Source: Brevibacterium sp. CBA3109 (GTDB lineage Bacteria; Actinomycetota; Actinomycetes; Actinomycetales; Brevibacteriaceae). From it: a stretch of DNA of 64,000 nt. The notes beneath the pieces were generated by a model. That model was not told the DNA's origin. It made no database searches and worked only from the letters and a program-made list of their open reading frames with translations. Numbering within the stretch: position 1 is the stretch's first letter; every line of letters begins with the position of its first letter. Location: contig NZ_CP158281.1 of assembly GCF_040256645.1 (NCBI RefSeq), positions 2,170,001 through 2,234,000 of the forward strand, in the 5' to 3' direction. Below are positions 25,543 to 34,988 of the stretch, piece after piece. The position numbers and the translations under genes are program-made.

Positions 25543-26778
25543 TCAGCCGGCGATGAGTGCGGGCAGGGCCGCGATGAAGGGCTTCAGATCCTCTTCCGTG
25601 ATGATGAGGGGAGGTGCAAGGCGCAGTCGGCCAGGGGCGACCGGGTTGATGATGAACCCTGCTTCGAGTGCGCGTGCTGCCACGGCCTTCGAATCCGGAA
25701 CCTCACCCGATGCACCGGCGGTGAGCTCGATTCCCAGCAGCAGGCCCTTGCCCGTCACCGAGGCGACGCCGGGGATCTCGAGGAGTGCGGACTTCAGCCA
25801 GTCGTGCATCTCGCGCACATGTTCGAGGATGCCCTCGGACTCGATCGTCTCGAACACGGCCAGGGCCGCAGCGCTGGCGATCGGGTTGCCGCCGAAGGTC
25901 GTTCCGTGCTGTCCGGCTTCGAGGAGCTTCGTGTTCGCATCTCCCACGGTGATCGTGGCACCGATCGGCATGCCGCCGCCCAGGCCCTTCGCCGAAGTGA
26001 TGATGTCCGGGGTCACGCCCTCGCCGATTTCGTCTTCCTGGTGGGCGAACCAGTACCCGGTCCGTCCCATCCCTGACTGGACCTCGTCGAGGACGAGGAG
26101 TGCACCGGCGGCGGTGGTGAGTTCGCGTGCCCGACGCAGGTAGCCGGCCGGGTGCTGGCGCACACCCACTTCGCCCTGGATGGGTTCGATGAACACGGCC
26201 GCACAGGTCTCGTCGATCGCGGCGGCGAGCGCCTCGACATCACCGTAGGGAACGTGGACGACTCCGGGGACTCCGGGAGCGAACGGTTCACGATAGGCCG
26301 CCTTGGCTGTCAGGGCGAGGGCTCCCATGGTCCTGCCGTGGAAGGCACCGTCGACGGCGACGATCGTGGGTCGACCGCCCCCGGCTGCACGGCGTGTCAT
26401 CTTGAAGGCCGCCTCGTTGGCTTCTGCACCTGAGTTCGACAGGAACACTGCCGAGCCGGTCGGCAGGTCGAGGACTTCGTGGATCTTCTTCGCCAGGGCG
26501 ATCTGCGCAGGAGAGGTGAAGAAGTTCGAGATATGACCCAGCTGCCCGGCCTGGTCGCTGATGGCCTTGACCCACGCCGGATGGCAGTGGCCCAAGGAGT
26601 TCACGGCGATGCCGGCCAGCAGGTCGAGGTATTCCTTGCCCGAGGCGTCCCACACGTGTGCGCCCTGCCCGCGGACGAGGTCGAGCTGGGGTGAGCCGAA
26701 GACCGGTGAGAGGACGCGGGAGAAGTCATCGCGCCAGGGCTGAGCCTGGCCTGTGTTCGCGGTCGGTGTCTCACTCAT
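25543..26778 (-). CDS. argD: acetylornithine aminotransferase
   Basis: 411-aa class III PLP aminotransferase. The PLP lysine is in [15 protein letters not shown] and the conserved Asp in [18 protein letters not shown] 26778 with GGAGGAGAAG upstream is the start; the open frame upstream (to 26997) only shadows argB. The start overlaps the argB stop by 8 nt, matching the classic order argC-J-B-D. Confidence 0.97.
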   Translation of the reverse strand: MSETPTANTGQAQPWRDDFSRVLSPVFGSPQLDLVRGQGAHVWDASGKEYLDLLAGIAVNSLGHCHPAWVKAISDQAGQLGHISNFFTSPAQIALAKKIHEVLDLPTGSAVFLSNSGAEANEAAFKMTRRAAGGGRPTIVAVDGAFHGRTMGALALTAKAAYREPFAPGVPGVVHVPYGDVEALAAAIDETCAAVFIEPIQGEVGVRQHPAGYLRRARELTTAAGALLVLDEVQSGMGRTGYWFAHQEDEIGEGVTPDIITSAKGLGGGMPIGATITVGDANTKLLEAGQHGTTFGGNPIASAAALAVFETIESEGILEHVREMHDWLKSALLEIPGVASVTGKGLLLGIELTAGASGEVPDSKAVAARALEAGFIINPVAPGRLRLAPPLIITEEDLKPFIAALPALIAG

Positions 26779-27802
26779 CGTTCTTCTCCTCCTGGGTTGC
26801 ATCGGACTGGGTTGCATCGTGCTGTGTTGCCTCGTGTGCTTCGCCTTTGTGCCCGTCACCGAGGGGTGCGGGTTCGACCACACCGTTTTCGACCATGGTG
26901 CCGATGCCCTCGGAGGTGAAGACCTCGAGGAGAAGCGAATGCGCCATCCGGCCGTCGATGATGTGGGCCTGCTGCACCCCGTGCTCGATGGCCTCAAGCG
27001 CTGCCGTCATCTTCGGGATCATGCCCGCGTCGAGGCTGGGCAGCAGTTCGCGCAGCTTCTTCGGTCCGATGCGCGAGATCAGACTCGAGGTGTCGGGCCA
27101 GTTCGCGTAGAGGCCGGGTACATCGGTGAGCATGATGAGCTTGTTGGCCTTGAGTGCCTTCGCCACAGCAGAAGCCGCGAGGTCGGCGTTGATGTTGAGC
27201 GGCTGCCCTGCTTCCCCACCGATCTCCGAGGCGATCGAGCAGATGACGGGTACCCGTCCGGCGTCGAGGAGTTCGGTGAGCACTGTGGTGTTGACTTCGG
27301 CGATCTCGCCCACCCGGCCAAGGTCGATGACCTCACCGTCAACCTCGGCGTGGGTCTTATTCGCCAACAGCAGGTCCGCGTCCTCACCGGAGAGACCGAT
27401 CGCGGCATTGCCGTTGCGGTTGATGCGGGAGACGATGTCGCGGTTGACCTGGCCGGAGAGGACCATGCGGATGACCTCGGCAGCCTCAACACTGGTGACC
27501 CGTTGCCCTGCCTTGAACTCGCTTTCAATACCCAAGCGAGCCAGCATCTTCGTGATCTGGGGGCCTCCCCCATGGACGACGACGGGTCGGATTCCGGCGA
27601 AGCGGAGGAAGGCGATGTCGTCAGCGAAGGACTGCTGGAGCTCCGGGGAGATCATCGCGTTGCCGCCGTACTTGATGACGATGGTGGCACCGGCGAAGGT
27701 TTTGATCCACGGCAGCGCCTCGGTCAGGGCTTCGGCCTTGACCTGGGCGGCGGCGAGGCGGGCGGCCGTGGACTTCGTGGACATGTCGTGTGGGTTGCTC
27801 AT
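26771..27802 (-). CDS. argB: N-acetylglutamate kinase with repetitive C-terminal tail
   Basis: 343-aa amino-acid kinase. The phosphate-binding GG motifs are in [10 protein letters not shown] and VVHGGGPQI, and [23 protein letters not shown] closes the fold at about residue 311. It then continues with about 30 extra residues, [31 protein letters not shown], built from a repeated (H/S)DATQ unit, absent from standard enzymes. Whether this tail is functional is unknown. Start overlaps argJ by 4 nt. Confidence 0.96.
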   Translation of the reverse strand: MSNPHDMSTKSTAARLAAAQVKAEALTEALPWIKTFAGATIVIKYGGNAMISPELQQSFADDIAFLRFAGIRPVVVHGGGPQITKMLARLGIESEFKAGQRVTSVEAAEVIRMVLSGQVNRDIVSRINRNGNAAIGLSGEDADLLLANKTHAEVDGEVIDLGRVGEIAEVNTTVLTELLDAGRVPVICSIASEIGGEAGQPLNINADLAASAVAKALKANKLIMLTDVPGLYANWPDTSSLISRIGPKKLRELLPSLDAGMIPKMTAALEAIEHGVQQAHIIDGRMAHSLLLEVFTSEGIGTMVENGVVEPAPLGDGHKGEAHEATQHDATQSDATQEEKNDE

Positions 27803-28977
27803 GTGGAGTAGGCGCTGTTCTCTTCGACGTAATCGTGGGTGAGGTCCGAGGTCCAGACCGTGGCGGTGTGGTCACCTGCGTGCAGGTCGATGACGACGTC
27901 GACGTTGCGCTCGAAGACGACCTTCTCCGGGTCCTCATAGGGACCCGAGGCTCGGCACACCTCGGTGCCGTTGATCGACACGTCAATCTGCGTTGGATCG
28001 AATTCCGCCGAGGTGGTTCCCACCTGGGCGACGACGCGTCCCCAGTTCGGGTCCTGACCGAAGATCGCGGCCTTGAACAGGGCCGAGCGTGACACCGAGC
28101 GAGAGACCTCGACGGCGTCGGCTTCACTGGCCGCACCCTGCGTGGTGATCGCAATGTCGTGATGCGCCCCCTCGGCGTCGACGTGGAGCTGGTGCATGAG
28201 GTCGAGGCAGAGTTCGCGCAGCAGGCTCGTGAACTCGTCCTCATCGACTGCCGCGTCGTGGGCGCCGGAGGACATGAGGATGACGGTGTCGTTCGTCGAC
28301 ATGCACCCGTCGGTGTCGAGGCGGTCGAAGCTGTTACTCGTCGAGGCCCGCAGAGCCTGGTCGAGCACAGACTGCTCGACCTTCGCGTCGGTGGTGATGA
28401 CGACGAGCATGGTGGCCAGTCCGGGGGCGAGCATGCCCGCGCCCTTGGCCATGCCGCCGATCGTGTACCCGCTGCTGCCCTCGCGGGTTGCGGTCTTGGC
28501 CACCGTGTCGGTGGTCATGATCGCCTCGGCGGCGGCCTCACCCGACTCGACGGTGTCCTCGGCCGCGGCCACCAGTGGCGGCAGGTTGGTGATGATGGTG
28601 TCGCGGAAGTCCTGACCGCCGACGCCGATGAGCCCAGTCGAGCAGACGAGGATGTCCTCGGCCTGGGTGTCGGTGCCTGACTCGGTGAGGAGTTCGGCGG
28701 TGGTCTGCGCCGTCAGCGTGGTCGTCTCGTATCCGAAGTCACCGGTGTAGCAGTTCGCTCCCCCGGAGTTGAGGACCACGGCACGGGCCTGACCATTCGC
28801 CGAGGCCTTCTGGGACCACAGGACGGGGTTGGCCTTGCAACGGTTCGAGGTGTAGACGGCGGCGACAGCGGTGTCGGGGCCGGTGTTGATGACGAGCGAG
28901 AGGTCTTTGGTCCCGCTGGGTTTGAGGCCGGCGGTGAGGCCGGCGGCACTGAAACCAAGTGGTGCGGTCACGCTCAT
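27799..28977 (-). CDS. argJ: bifunctional ornithine acetyltransferase / N-acetylglutamate synthase
   Basis: 392-aa Ntn-type self-processing enzyme recycling the acetyl group. The cleavage/nucleophile site is [20 protein letters not shown] with the Thr of ATML near residue 180, where the alpha and beta chains separate. The C-terminus has the [15 protein letters not shown] region and ends AYST as in ArgJ. Overlaps argC and argB by 4 nt each. Confidence 0.97.
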   Translation of the reverse strand: MSVTAPLGFSAAGLTAGLKPSGTKDLSLVINTGPDTAVAAVYTSNRCKANPVLWSQKASANGQARAVVLNSGGANCYTGDFGYETTTLTAQTTAELLTESGTDTQAEDILVCSTGLIGVGGQDFRDTIITNLPPLVAAAEDTVESGEAAAEAIMTTDTVAKTATREGSSGYTIGGMAKGAGMLAPGLATMLVVITTDAKVEQSVLDQALRASTSNSFDRLDTDGCMSTNDTVILMSSGAHDAAVDEDEFTSLLRELCLDLMHQLHVDAEGAHHDIAITTQGAASEADAVEVSRSVSRSALFKAAIFGQDPNWGRVVAQVGTTSAEFDPTQIDVSINGTEVCRASGPYEDPEKVVFERNVDVVIDLHAGDHTATVWTSDLTHDYVEENSAYST

Positions 28978-30083
28978 GGGGCGACTCCTTCAAGCGGAAG
29001 CGCGGTGGTCTCGTCGAGACCAAGGGCCAGGTGGATGGATTGGAGGGCTTGGCCGGCGGTGCCGCGGACAAGGTTGTCCAAGGCCACAACCACGAGAATT
29101 CTCTCCGCGCGTTCATCAACGGTGAACTGGATGTGCGCGAGGTTCGATCCGGTGGTCGACGAGGTGCGCGGCCACTGGCCTTCGGGCAGGACGCGAACGA
29201 AGGGCTCCTCGGCGTAGGCCTGTGCGAAGGCCTGGCCCAACTCGTCCTTCAGTGCCGCTGCGTCGAGGAGGCCCTCGGCGGTTCTCGGTGCAGACTCCCC
29301 CGGCACGGCGGTGATGGTGGCGAGGATTCCGCGGGACATGGGCACGAGTGTCGGGGTGAAGGAGATGCGGGTCGGCCCTTCGGCGGCGTCGGTGCCGAGG
29401 ACGCCGTTGAGGTTCTGTTCGATCTCGGGCACGTGCCGGTGGGTGCCGCCAGTGCCATAGGGGCTCGCATCGCCGAGGACCTCGGCCGCGGTCAGATGCG
29501 GCTTGAGCGCCTTGCCGGCTCCGGAGACGCCGTTGGCCAGGACTGCGTTGAGCCCAGCAGGTGCGGCGAGCCCGGCCTGAACGAGCGGGGCGAGCCCGAG
29601 GGTCACGGCGGTGACGTTGCAGCCGGGCACGGCGATGCGCTTCGTGTCCTTGAGTGCGTCGCGCTGCTTGGTGCCGCCGGCGGTGAGCAGTTCGGGCAGC
29701 CCGTAGGTCCAGGTGCCCTGGTGAGTCGAGCCGTAGAACTTCTCCCAGGCGGCGGCGCTGATGAGACGGTGGTCGGCGGCAAGGTCGACGATGAGCGTCT
29801 CGGGACTCGACTGCTCGAGCTCGGCGGCGATTGCTCCGGACTGACCGTGCGGGAGGGCGAGGATGACGACGTCGTGGCCGGCGAGCACCTCGGCGGTGGA
29901 CTCCTTGACAACGAAGTCGGAATATCGGGCAAGATGGGGTTGATGTCGGCCGAGCGTCTCGCCCACGGAGGAATGTCCGCACACCGTGGTGACGTTGAGA
30001 TGAGGGTGAGTGCTCAGCAGCCGGAGGACCTCTCCCCCGGCGTATCCGGTAGCACCGGAGACGGCAACCGTAAGATCATTCAT
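28974..30083 (-). CDS. argC: N-acetyl-gamma-glutamyl-phosphate reductase
   Basis: 369-aa NADPH-dependent reductase. The dinucleotide-binding start is VSGATGYAGGEVLRLLSTHPHL and the catalytic Cys is in VPGCNVTAVTLGLAPL; GVSGAGKALKPHLTAAEV matches the family. ATG 30083 has no recognisable ribosome-binding site: it is preceded by TATATTTATACAT, the same bases as the proposed operator, so the message may be leaderless or nearly so. First gene of argCJBDFR. Confidence 0.96.
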   Translation of the reverse strand: MNDLTVAVSGATGYAGGEVLRLLSTHPHLNVTTVCGHSSVGETLGRHQPHLARYSDFVVKESTAEVLAGHDVVILALPHGQSGAIAAELEQSSPETLIVDLAADHRLISAAAWEKFYGSTHQGTWTYGLPELLTAGGTKQRDALKDTKRIAVPGCNVTAVTLGLAPLVQAGLAAPAGLNAVLANGVSGAGKALKPHLTAAEVLGDASPYGTGGTHRHVPEIEQNLNGVLGTDAAEGPTRISFTPTLVPMSRGILATITAVPGESAPRTAEGLLDAAALKDELGQAFAQAYAEEPFVRVLPEGQWPRTSSTTGSNLAHIQFTVDERAERILVVVALDNLVRGTAGQALQSIHLALGLDETTALPLEGVAP

Positions 30084-30127
30084 ATGTATAAATATACCAG
30101 CACATTAAATTATATGCAGGAGGCGTG
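30084..30127. promoter_or_regulatory. 44-bp divergent argC / quinone-oxidoreductase promoter with candidate ARG box
   Basis: The whole intergenic gap is 44 bp and AT-rich in a high-GC genome. It holds a 12-bp dyad GTATA-AA-TATAC (30086-30097), resembling half of an ArgR operator, and TATAAT on the minus strand (30114-30109), an ideal -10 for argC. No good -35 is visible. The plus-strand gene uses AGGAGG at 30118-30123. ArgR binding here is inferred from argR lying in the operon. Confidence 0.5.
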
Positions 30128-31102
30128 ATGACCCAGGCTATTCAGGCGATGCGAGCAGGTGGACCCGAGGTTCTCGAGTTCAATGAGGTCGATACTCCTC
30201 AGCCCGGTCCTGGCGAGGTCCTCGTCAACGTCGAGGCCGCGGGCGTGAACTTCATCGACACCTACCGTCGTTCCGGCACGTACCCGATGAGCTACCCGCA
30301 CATCGTCGGGTCTGAGGGCACCGGTCATATCGCCGAGGTGGGCGAAGGTGTCGAGAGCTTCTCCGCCGGCGATCGCGTCGCCTGGCACGAAGGTCCGGGT
30401 TCGTATGCGACCCAGGTCGTCGTCAAAACCGACAACCTGTTGCGCGTGCCCGAGGGCGTGAGCACCGAGGTCGCCGCCGCAATGCCGCTGCAGGGTCTGA
30501 CCGCGCAATACCTGGCCACGAGCTCGCATGAGATTAAGCCCGGCCATACTGCTCTGGTCCATGCCGGTGCCGGTGGTGTCGGATTGCTACTCACCCAGAT
30601 CATCAAGCACTTGGGCGGCAACGTCATCTCGACAGTGAGCACCGAGGAGAAGGCTGAGCTGGCGCGCAAGGCCGGCGCCGACGAGGTCTTCCTCTACGGC
30701 GAAGGCGTCGACATCACCGCGAAGGTCAAGGAGCTCACCGACGGCGAGGGTGTCGAGGTTGCCTACGACGGCGTCGGCAAGACCACCTTCGATGCCTCGC
30801 TCGCGTCGCTTAAGCCACTCGGTTCGATGGTGCTCTTCGGCGGAGCGTCAGGCCAGGTGCCGCCGTTTGATATTCAGCGGCTGAATTCGTCCGGCGGCAT
30901 CTTCCTGTCGCGGCCTTCGCTGGCTTGGTTCGTGCGTTCATCGGAGGAGTTGGCTAAGCGCTCAGCGATGCTCTTCAACGGGATTGAACACGGCTGGCTG
31001 AATTTCCGCGTGGGCGCCACGTTCCCGCTGGCTGAGGCTGCGGATGCTCATCGGGCTCTGGAGGGGCGAGAGACGACTGGCAAGGTTGTGCTGACAGTGT
31101 GA
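30128..31102 (+). CDS. NADPH:quinone oxidoreductase (zeta-crystallin type MDR)
   Basis: 324-aa medium-chain dehydrogenase/reductase without zinc ligands. N-terminal GroES-like domain with GVNFIDTYRRSGTY, the QOR signature GAGGVGLLLTQIIKHLGG near residue 148 as nucleotide-binding site, and a conserved GGASG turn. Reduces quinones or enones one electron at a time using NADPH. GTG 30125 is also possible, but ATG 30128 gives better spacing from AGGAGG. Divergent from argC. Confidence 0.93.
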   Translation: MTQAIQAMRAGGPEVLEFNEVDTPQPGPGEVLVNVEAAGVNFIDTYRRSGTYPMSYPHIVGSEGTGHIAEVGEGVESFSAGDRVAWHEGPGSYATQVVVKTDNLLRVPEGVSTEVAAAMPLQGLTAQYLATSSHEIKPGHTALVHAGAGGVGLLLTQIIKHLGGNVISTVSTEEKAELARKAGADEVFLYGEGVDITAKVKELTDGEGVEVAYDGVGKTTFDASLASLKPLGSMVLFGGASGQVPPFDIQRLNSSGGIFLSRPSLAWFVRSSEELAKRSAMLFNGIEHGWLNFRVGATFPLAEAADAHRALEGRETTGKVVLTV

Positions 31103-31123
31103 GCCAGCAAACTTACGTAGTAA

Positions 31124-31168
31124 GTGGTGGGTTCTCCACTTCCAACGCCGGAATGGAAAACCCACCAC
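31124..31168 (+). terminator. stem-loop after the quinone oxidoreductase gene
   Basis: 15-bp arms GTGGTGGGTTCTCCA (31124-31138) and TGGAAAACCCACCAC (31154-31168), one mismatch, with an inner TTCC/GGAA stem in the loop. No T-tract follows. Probably the end of the core operon and left boundary of the accessory region. Confidence 0.6.
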
Positions 31169-31277
31169 GTGCAGTATCCGAACTGACTTTGACTCGGCCA
31201 ACTCTGATTGGCAGCGACCAAAAGTTGCTCGTGGTCATGACCCGTGTTCACCCATCCGCAACTGTAACGTTGAGCTT

Positions 31278-32267
31278 ATGCGAGCGATCGATCTCGAGAC
31301 CCAAGTATTGGCGGCCGTTGAACGGATCCGCAAAGGCGAGAAGACAGAGAACGATCTGATTGAGTGTAAGCGGGCGTGGCCAAGCAATAATAAAGCGCGT
31401 CAGCTCGCCGGTAGCCTCAATCGTGCCGCAGGTGACGCGGTGATCTACGTAATAGGGATCGATGAGAAAGACGGTTCAATCCACGACACCTCCGACACTG
31501 ACATTCTGGATTGGTGGAGCCAAATAGTCGGTCAGTTTGATCAAGTTCCTGCTGAAATGGTTCGACACATTGATGTGCCGATATCTAACGAATCAGTAGT
31601 TGGTATCGCTTTTTCGTCGGACCGGGCGCCCTACGTCGTGAAAACTGGAAGTCCCAAGCCAAGCTTGGAGATTCCCATCCGTGAAGGCACCGGAACACGG
31701 ACGGCACGACGGGATGAAGTTCTACGCATGCTCGCTCCAGCTATACGCGTGCCCGCAGCTACGGTATTGGAATCCAATTTTTCCGCGGTCCATTATCCTC
31801 CGCTAGCCTCAGCTGAGAACGCCGCGAATGACTATCGGCGGGAAGAGAGCGTTCACGCATTTGGTACCGCCGATTTCTTCGTGGAGCATGATGGTCGAGA
31901 TCTCGTCACGTTGCCCACTCACGCTATGGACGGAATCATAGAAGTTGGTGATCTCTCGTTCACGCTCAATGTGACGCCAGATTGGTTTCAGTCCGAGACG
32001 AAGGCACCACGAAAAGAATATATCGATCGGCAGCGTGAAGCCGTCTTGATCTCAGGTCCCGGCGTAGTACCCCTGCGAGTAGACGTAGAAGGATTATTGC
32101 TCAGCCACAGGAAGTTACTCGAAACCACGAACTCCGTCACTGTTCGGTTGCACCTCGGGATCCTTCACACGAGTAAACCGCTCGTGATCGAAATGGAGTT
32201 GAACACTAATCCGAGAGAACACCAACTTCCTGAGGATTTGAATCGATGGAGCGTAAGAGGCAAATAA
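31278..32267 (+). CDS. AlbA_2 (Schlafen-AlbA_2-like) domain protein
   Basis: 329-aa soluble protein. The N-terminal ~120 residues match the pattern of the Schlafen/AlbA_2 nucleic-acid-binding domain: ENDLIECKRAWP, then ARQLAGSLNRAAGDAVIYVIGIDEKDGSI, with strand-rich IAFSSDRAPYVVKTG. The C-terminal ~200 residues have no recognised domain and are strand-rich (LTLPTHAMDGIIEVGDLSFTLNVT). Such domains occur in bacterial defence proteins and regulators. The ribosome-binding site is weak. It opens a region of genes unlike the arginine neighbourhood, likely acquired. Confidence 0.72.
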   Translation: MRAIDLETQVLAAVERIRKGEKTENDLIECKRAWPSNNKARQLAGSLNRAAGDAVIYVIGIDEKDGSIHDTSDTDILDWWSQIVGQFDQVPAEMVRHIDVPISNESVVGIAFSSDRAPYVVKTGSPKPSLEIPIREGTGTRTARRDEVLRMLAPAIRVPAATVLESNFSAVHYPPLASAENAANDYRREESVHAFGTADFFVEHDGRDLVTLPTHAMDGIIEVGDLSFTLNVTPDWFQSETKAPRKEYIDRQREAVLISGPGVVPLRVDVEGLLLSHRKLLETTNSVTVRLHLGILHTSKPLVIEMELNTNPREHQLPEDLNRWSVRGK

Positions 32268-32269
32268 CC

Positions 32270-32395
32270 ATGCAGGATCAGGAAAACGTCACCCATGCCC
32301 CTCCGCATCTAGGACGGGGCGCCTTTGGCGGAGGCCTGTTTCGACCAAGGGCGTCTTCCTCATACCAAGTAAGGCACTCGCGAGGAGTACGGTGA
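32270..32395 (+). CDS. 41-codon ORF between the AlbA_2 and PD-(D/E)XK genes
   Basis: ATG 32270 sits 2 nt after the preceding stop, with AGAGG nine bases upstream (MQDQENVTHAPPHLGRG...). At its end a further short frame starts with an overlapping GTG (32392, 27 codons), which in turn overlaps GTG 32472 of the next gene. This chain could be a frameshifted 5' end of the next gene or simply coincidence. No function can be given. Confidence 0.25.
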   Translation: MQDQENVTHAPPHLGRGAFGGGLFRPRASSSYQVRHSRGVR

Positions 32396-32549
32396 TTATT
32401 GTCGAGAGCGTTCCAGGTCGGCGCGAGCGATTGCATGAGAAGGGCGCGAAGCCACGTGCTGCAATTCGCCCGTGATCGCCCTCGCGACAGGCAAGTCCTG
32501 CGGCGATATTTTCGCGCCGTACGACGCAAATAGGAAGATCGTGAGGGTC

Positions 32550-33722
32550 ATGTTCACAGAAAGTCGACTCAGGGGATTCGAGAGGATCCTGACAACAGAG
32601 GTCCACGTGTCCGACCTTCTCCAGGAGCTCACCGACCGCGATCCAATGCCGTGGGGAGACATTATTGACATGGTGCCTATCGCCGCTCACCGCGAACACT
32701 CGTTCTCGAAGCTGAAAGGGGAAAAGCGCATACAGGGCTCCATTGACCTTCTGCTTGAATCGTCTGACGGCGATGAGGTCGCGATAGAAGTCAAGGTCGC
32801 CCACCAATTCCCGGAGAACCAGAGGATTCGTTATGAATCCTCGACCGACGGGGCTCTCGTCATGATCGGCATGGCCGGAGACCAAATGCTCGTCGATAGC
32901 TACCCCCGGTGGACCTTCCGCGCCCTCGCCGACGTTTTTGCCGCCTGGTCGGAGTCTTCCAACCAGGTTGCCGCGCTGCTTGCACGAATAGCGGCGGAGA
33001 CGTTGCGTAGGTGGGACGGCATCATCGACTCAGTCTTCCGCCCCGCCACTGGAGCTGCCAAACTTGACTCGCTCCAGGAAAAGTTCCTCGCGATTCTGGT
33101 CTCGCGCCGACTCGAGCACGATCTGAGTAAGTGCGGGTGGCACTCCAGAGCCACCGTCTCCAAGGGGTCGAGCGGACTGGCACTGGTCCAGGGCTTCGCG
33201 GCACTCAACGGCGACGAGGACCGGTGCCTGATCGCTGAAGCTCGCTGGGTTGAAGGCCTTCGACAAATAAACTTCCGACTGGGTATCGACTTCTCTCTGG
33301 ATGAAACTCGAGACACACGCGCCGAGGCGTGGATTCTCGCGAAAGAGATGACCGACGCCATCCGTATCGAGGCCTTCCAACGACACCTCGGCCACGCCCG
33401 GCCAGACCTCATGAAACTCGTCACCTTCCGTGGTGCTGGCGGTCGTAACACCCCAAATGACGATGTCTGGCTACCGGTGGTCGAGCGCGGACTCAAGGAC
33501 TCGTCCAATATTGATGGCGTCCCCGGCCCTAAAGGTGTCCAAGGAACTAGGCAAAACGTAAATCCAGGGTTCGTGGGCGACGGCACCCTGCGCTTTGAGG
33601 CGTCCGGCCAGATAAAGTCCGTCGCGGTAGATGCTGTGGACCTCTTAGACCTGATCGACGAGGCGTTGAAGTACCTCTGCTCGGAGTTGCCAGATGGGTA
33701 CTCGGCTGGCTCACTGGTCTGA
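32550..33722 (+). CDS. PD-(D/E)XK nuclease-like protein, function unknown
   Basis: 390 aa from ATG 32550 (GTGAGGG upstream); GTG 32472 would add 26 residues. The visible motif is GSIDLLLES...DEVAIEVKVAH (Asp at residue 66, E-x-K at 80-82), the typical PD-(D/E)XK core in a strand-turn-strand setting, preceded by IQGSIDLLL. The C-terminal half is mixed alpha/beta without recognised domains, with RHLGHARPDLMKLVTFRG. Same strand as the AlbA_2 gene, gap about 280 bp. A defence or restriction role is inferred from context only. Confidence 0.65.
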   Translation: MFTESRLRGFERILTTEVHVSDLLQELTDRDPMPWGDIIDMVPIAAHREHSFSKLKGEKRIQGSIDLLLESSDGDEVAIEVKVAHQFPENQRIRYESSTDGALVMIGMAGDQMLVDSYPRWTFRALADVFAAWSESSNQVAALLARIAAETLRRWDGIIDSVFRPATGAAKLDSLQEKFLAILVSRRLEHDLSKCGWHSRATVSKGSSGLALVQGFAALNGDEDRCLIAEARWVEGLRQINFRLGIDFSLDETRDTRAEAWILAKEMTDAIRIEAFQRHLGHARPDLMKLVTFRGAGGRNTPNDDVWLPVVERGLKDSSNIDGVPGPKGVQGTRQNVNPGFVGDGTLRFEASGQIKSVAVDAVDLLDLIDEALKYLCSELPDGYSAGSLV

Positions 33723-33732
33723 GGCGGATCCA

Positions 33733-33945
33733 AGCTGTACTGCCCATCGAGGTTGGGTAATCGCCTGATGGGTGGCTGGTTTCCGATCGCACTGTGGGGC
33801 GTGTGGAGGTTGTACTAATGGATCCAGGCCGGTAGCACTTGACGATACTCACTGTCGTTGTCATTGAATTTCGCGGAGGCCCACCCGTCGGCCAGAGTCC
33901 GGTGAAACCGCTCGATCTTGCTATTCGTCTGGGGCCGAAGACCTG
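33733..33945 (-). pseudogene. IS481-family transposase 3' fragment
   Basis: The minus strand reads RPQTNSKIERFHRTLADGWA then QVLPAWIH-stop-YNLHTPHSAIGNQPPI, the C-terminal signature of IS481 transposases (normally RPQTNGKIERFHRTLADGW and YN..RPHSA.G..PP). An in-frame TAG interrupts it, and nothing further upstream matches. Remnant of an old insertion. Confidence 0.85.
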
Positions 33946-34988
33946 AAGATTGCATGGGAACCTGGTCGCGACAACCGCCAACCGCTGAGAAGCATCTTAA
34001 ACAATTCAGCAGTTTTGACGAACAATATTCACGAACACCAGAAATTGCGGCGGCACAACGTAGTGAACCATGTTGGGCCCAGCATAATCCGGAATGGTCA
34101 CTTGAGATAATCCGCTGAGCCTACGACGGGCTCGCACCAAATCAGAAGTTTCTCTTCGATACCTCCGAACGCGAAAGTCAGGTCCGAATATCGCGGCGCA
34201 TCGGCCAAAGCAGATATTTACGCCGCAGCATGAGCAATTGGGGCACGGTTCCGCGCCCCAGCGCGAGCCCAGTTGACTTGCATCGTGGACTTCGTCGACG
34301 CATTCGGTGTTGACCAAACGGGTGGAGGCCGACGGACACGAATTCGTCAACGATGCTCTAGCACTCTTCGGTAAAGAGCATGTCAAGCTCACCGAAGGAC
34401 AACACCCTTCCAGATGTTTTATGTTCGTGCTCTGCTGGGACTTGTACCCTCCAAGATCGTGTCCGATGAGCACCCCGTGATCATTTCAATCTGCCAGTAC
34501 AAAGTCACTAGCAAAGACACGAGAGCCCTACATACGTTTATCAGGAACTCCTCCCACCGCCACAACTCGGCTGCGTGGATGAAGTCCGTCTTACTCCGCC
34601 GCCTACGGCATGCTATCGATTCGACCCGATTGCTCCACGGGCGCTAACCAAAGCACCCTACATTCCTACGCGGCTCACACCGCCAAGCATCGGCACGTCG
34701 CTACCTGTTCTTTGTACAGTATTGGCGCTAACGACATCAGTGTTCCAACGAGCAATTTTCGAATTGAGAAGTAGAATCACCAGATCACAACCCGTCTGGA
34801 CCCGCGTGTTCACCAGCGTCTCGACCGAAGCTGACAGGAATCAGCAGGCAACTCTTACCTACCTTTGTTCAGATGCATCATCAGTTTTCCGAGGACTAAC
34901 TCTCGGTAGGTGCCAGGGGTGATAGTTAGAGGTGATCCCGAAGGGCGTCGAACCTCCTCCCACAACTTGAGGATCGACTGATTGTGTC
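33946..34988. other. ~1 kb of decayed, lower-GC sequence
   Basis: No convincing gene. Several short frames occur on both strands, e.g. minus 34006-34473 (155 codons, Cys-rich CPNCSCCGVNICFGRC) and plus 34414-34647 and 34575-34922, none with a recognisable domain or ribosome-binding site. A short plus-strand stretch near 34310-34400 (VEADGHEFVNDALALFGKEHVKL) reads like protein, but stops flank it. Looks like erosion after IS481 activity. Confidence 0.6.

Noticed and set aside
25543..26997. 484-codon version of argD
   Set aside because: The first 73 codons are out-of-frame sequence of argB. The start at 26778 has a good ribosome-binding site and family homology begins there.
28959..30128. 389-codon plus-strand frame opposite argC
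   Set aside because: Antisense shadow of argC; Gly/Asp-rich composition produced by the complementary strand.
34006..34473. Cys-rich 155-codon minus frame as a zinc-finger protein
   Set aside because: Lacks a ribosome-binding site, spans a region with a visible protein-like stretch on the other strand, and the Cys spacing does not match a known finger.
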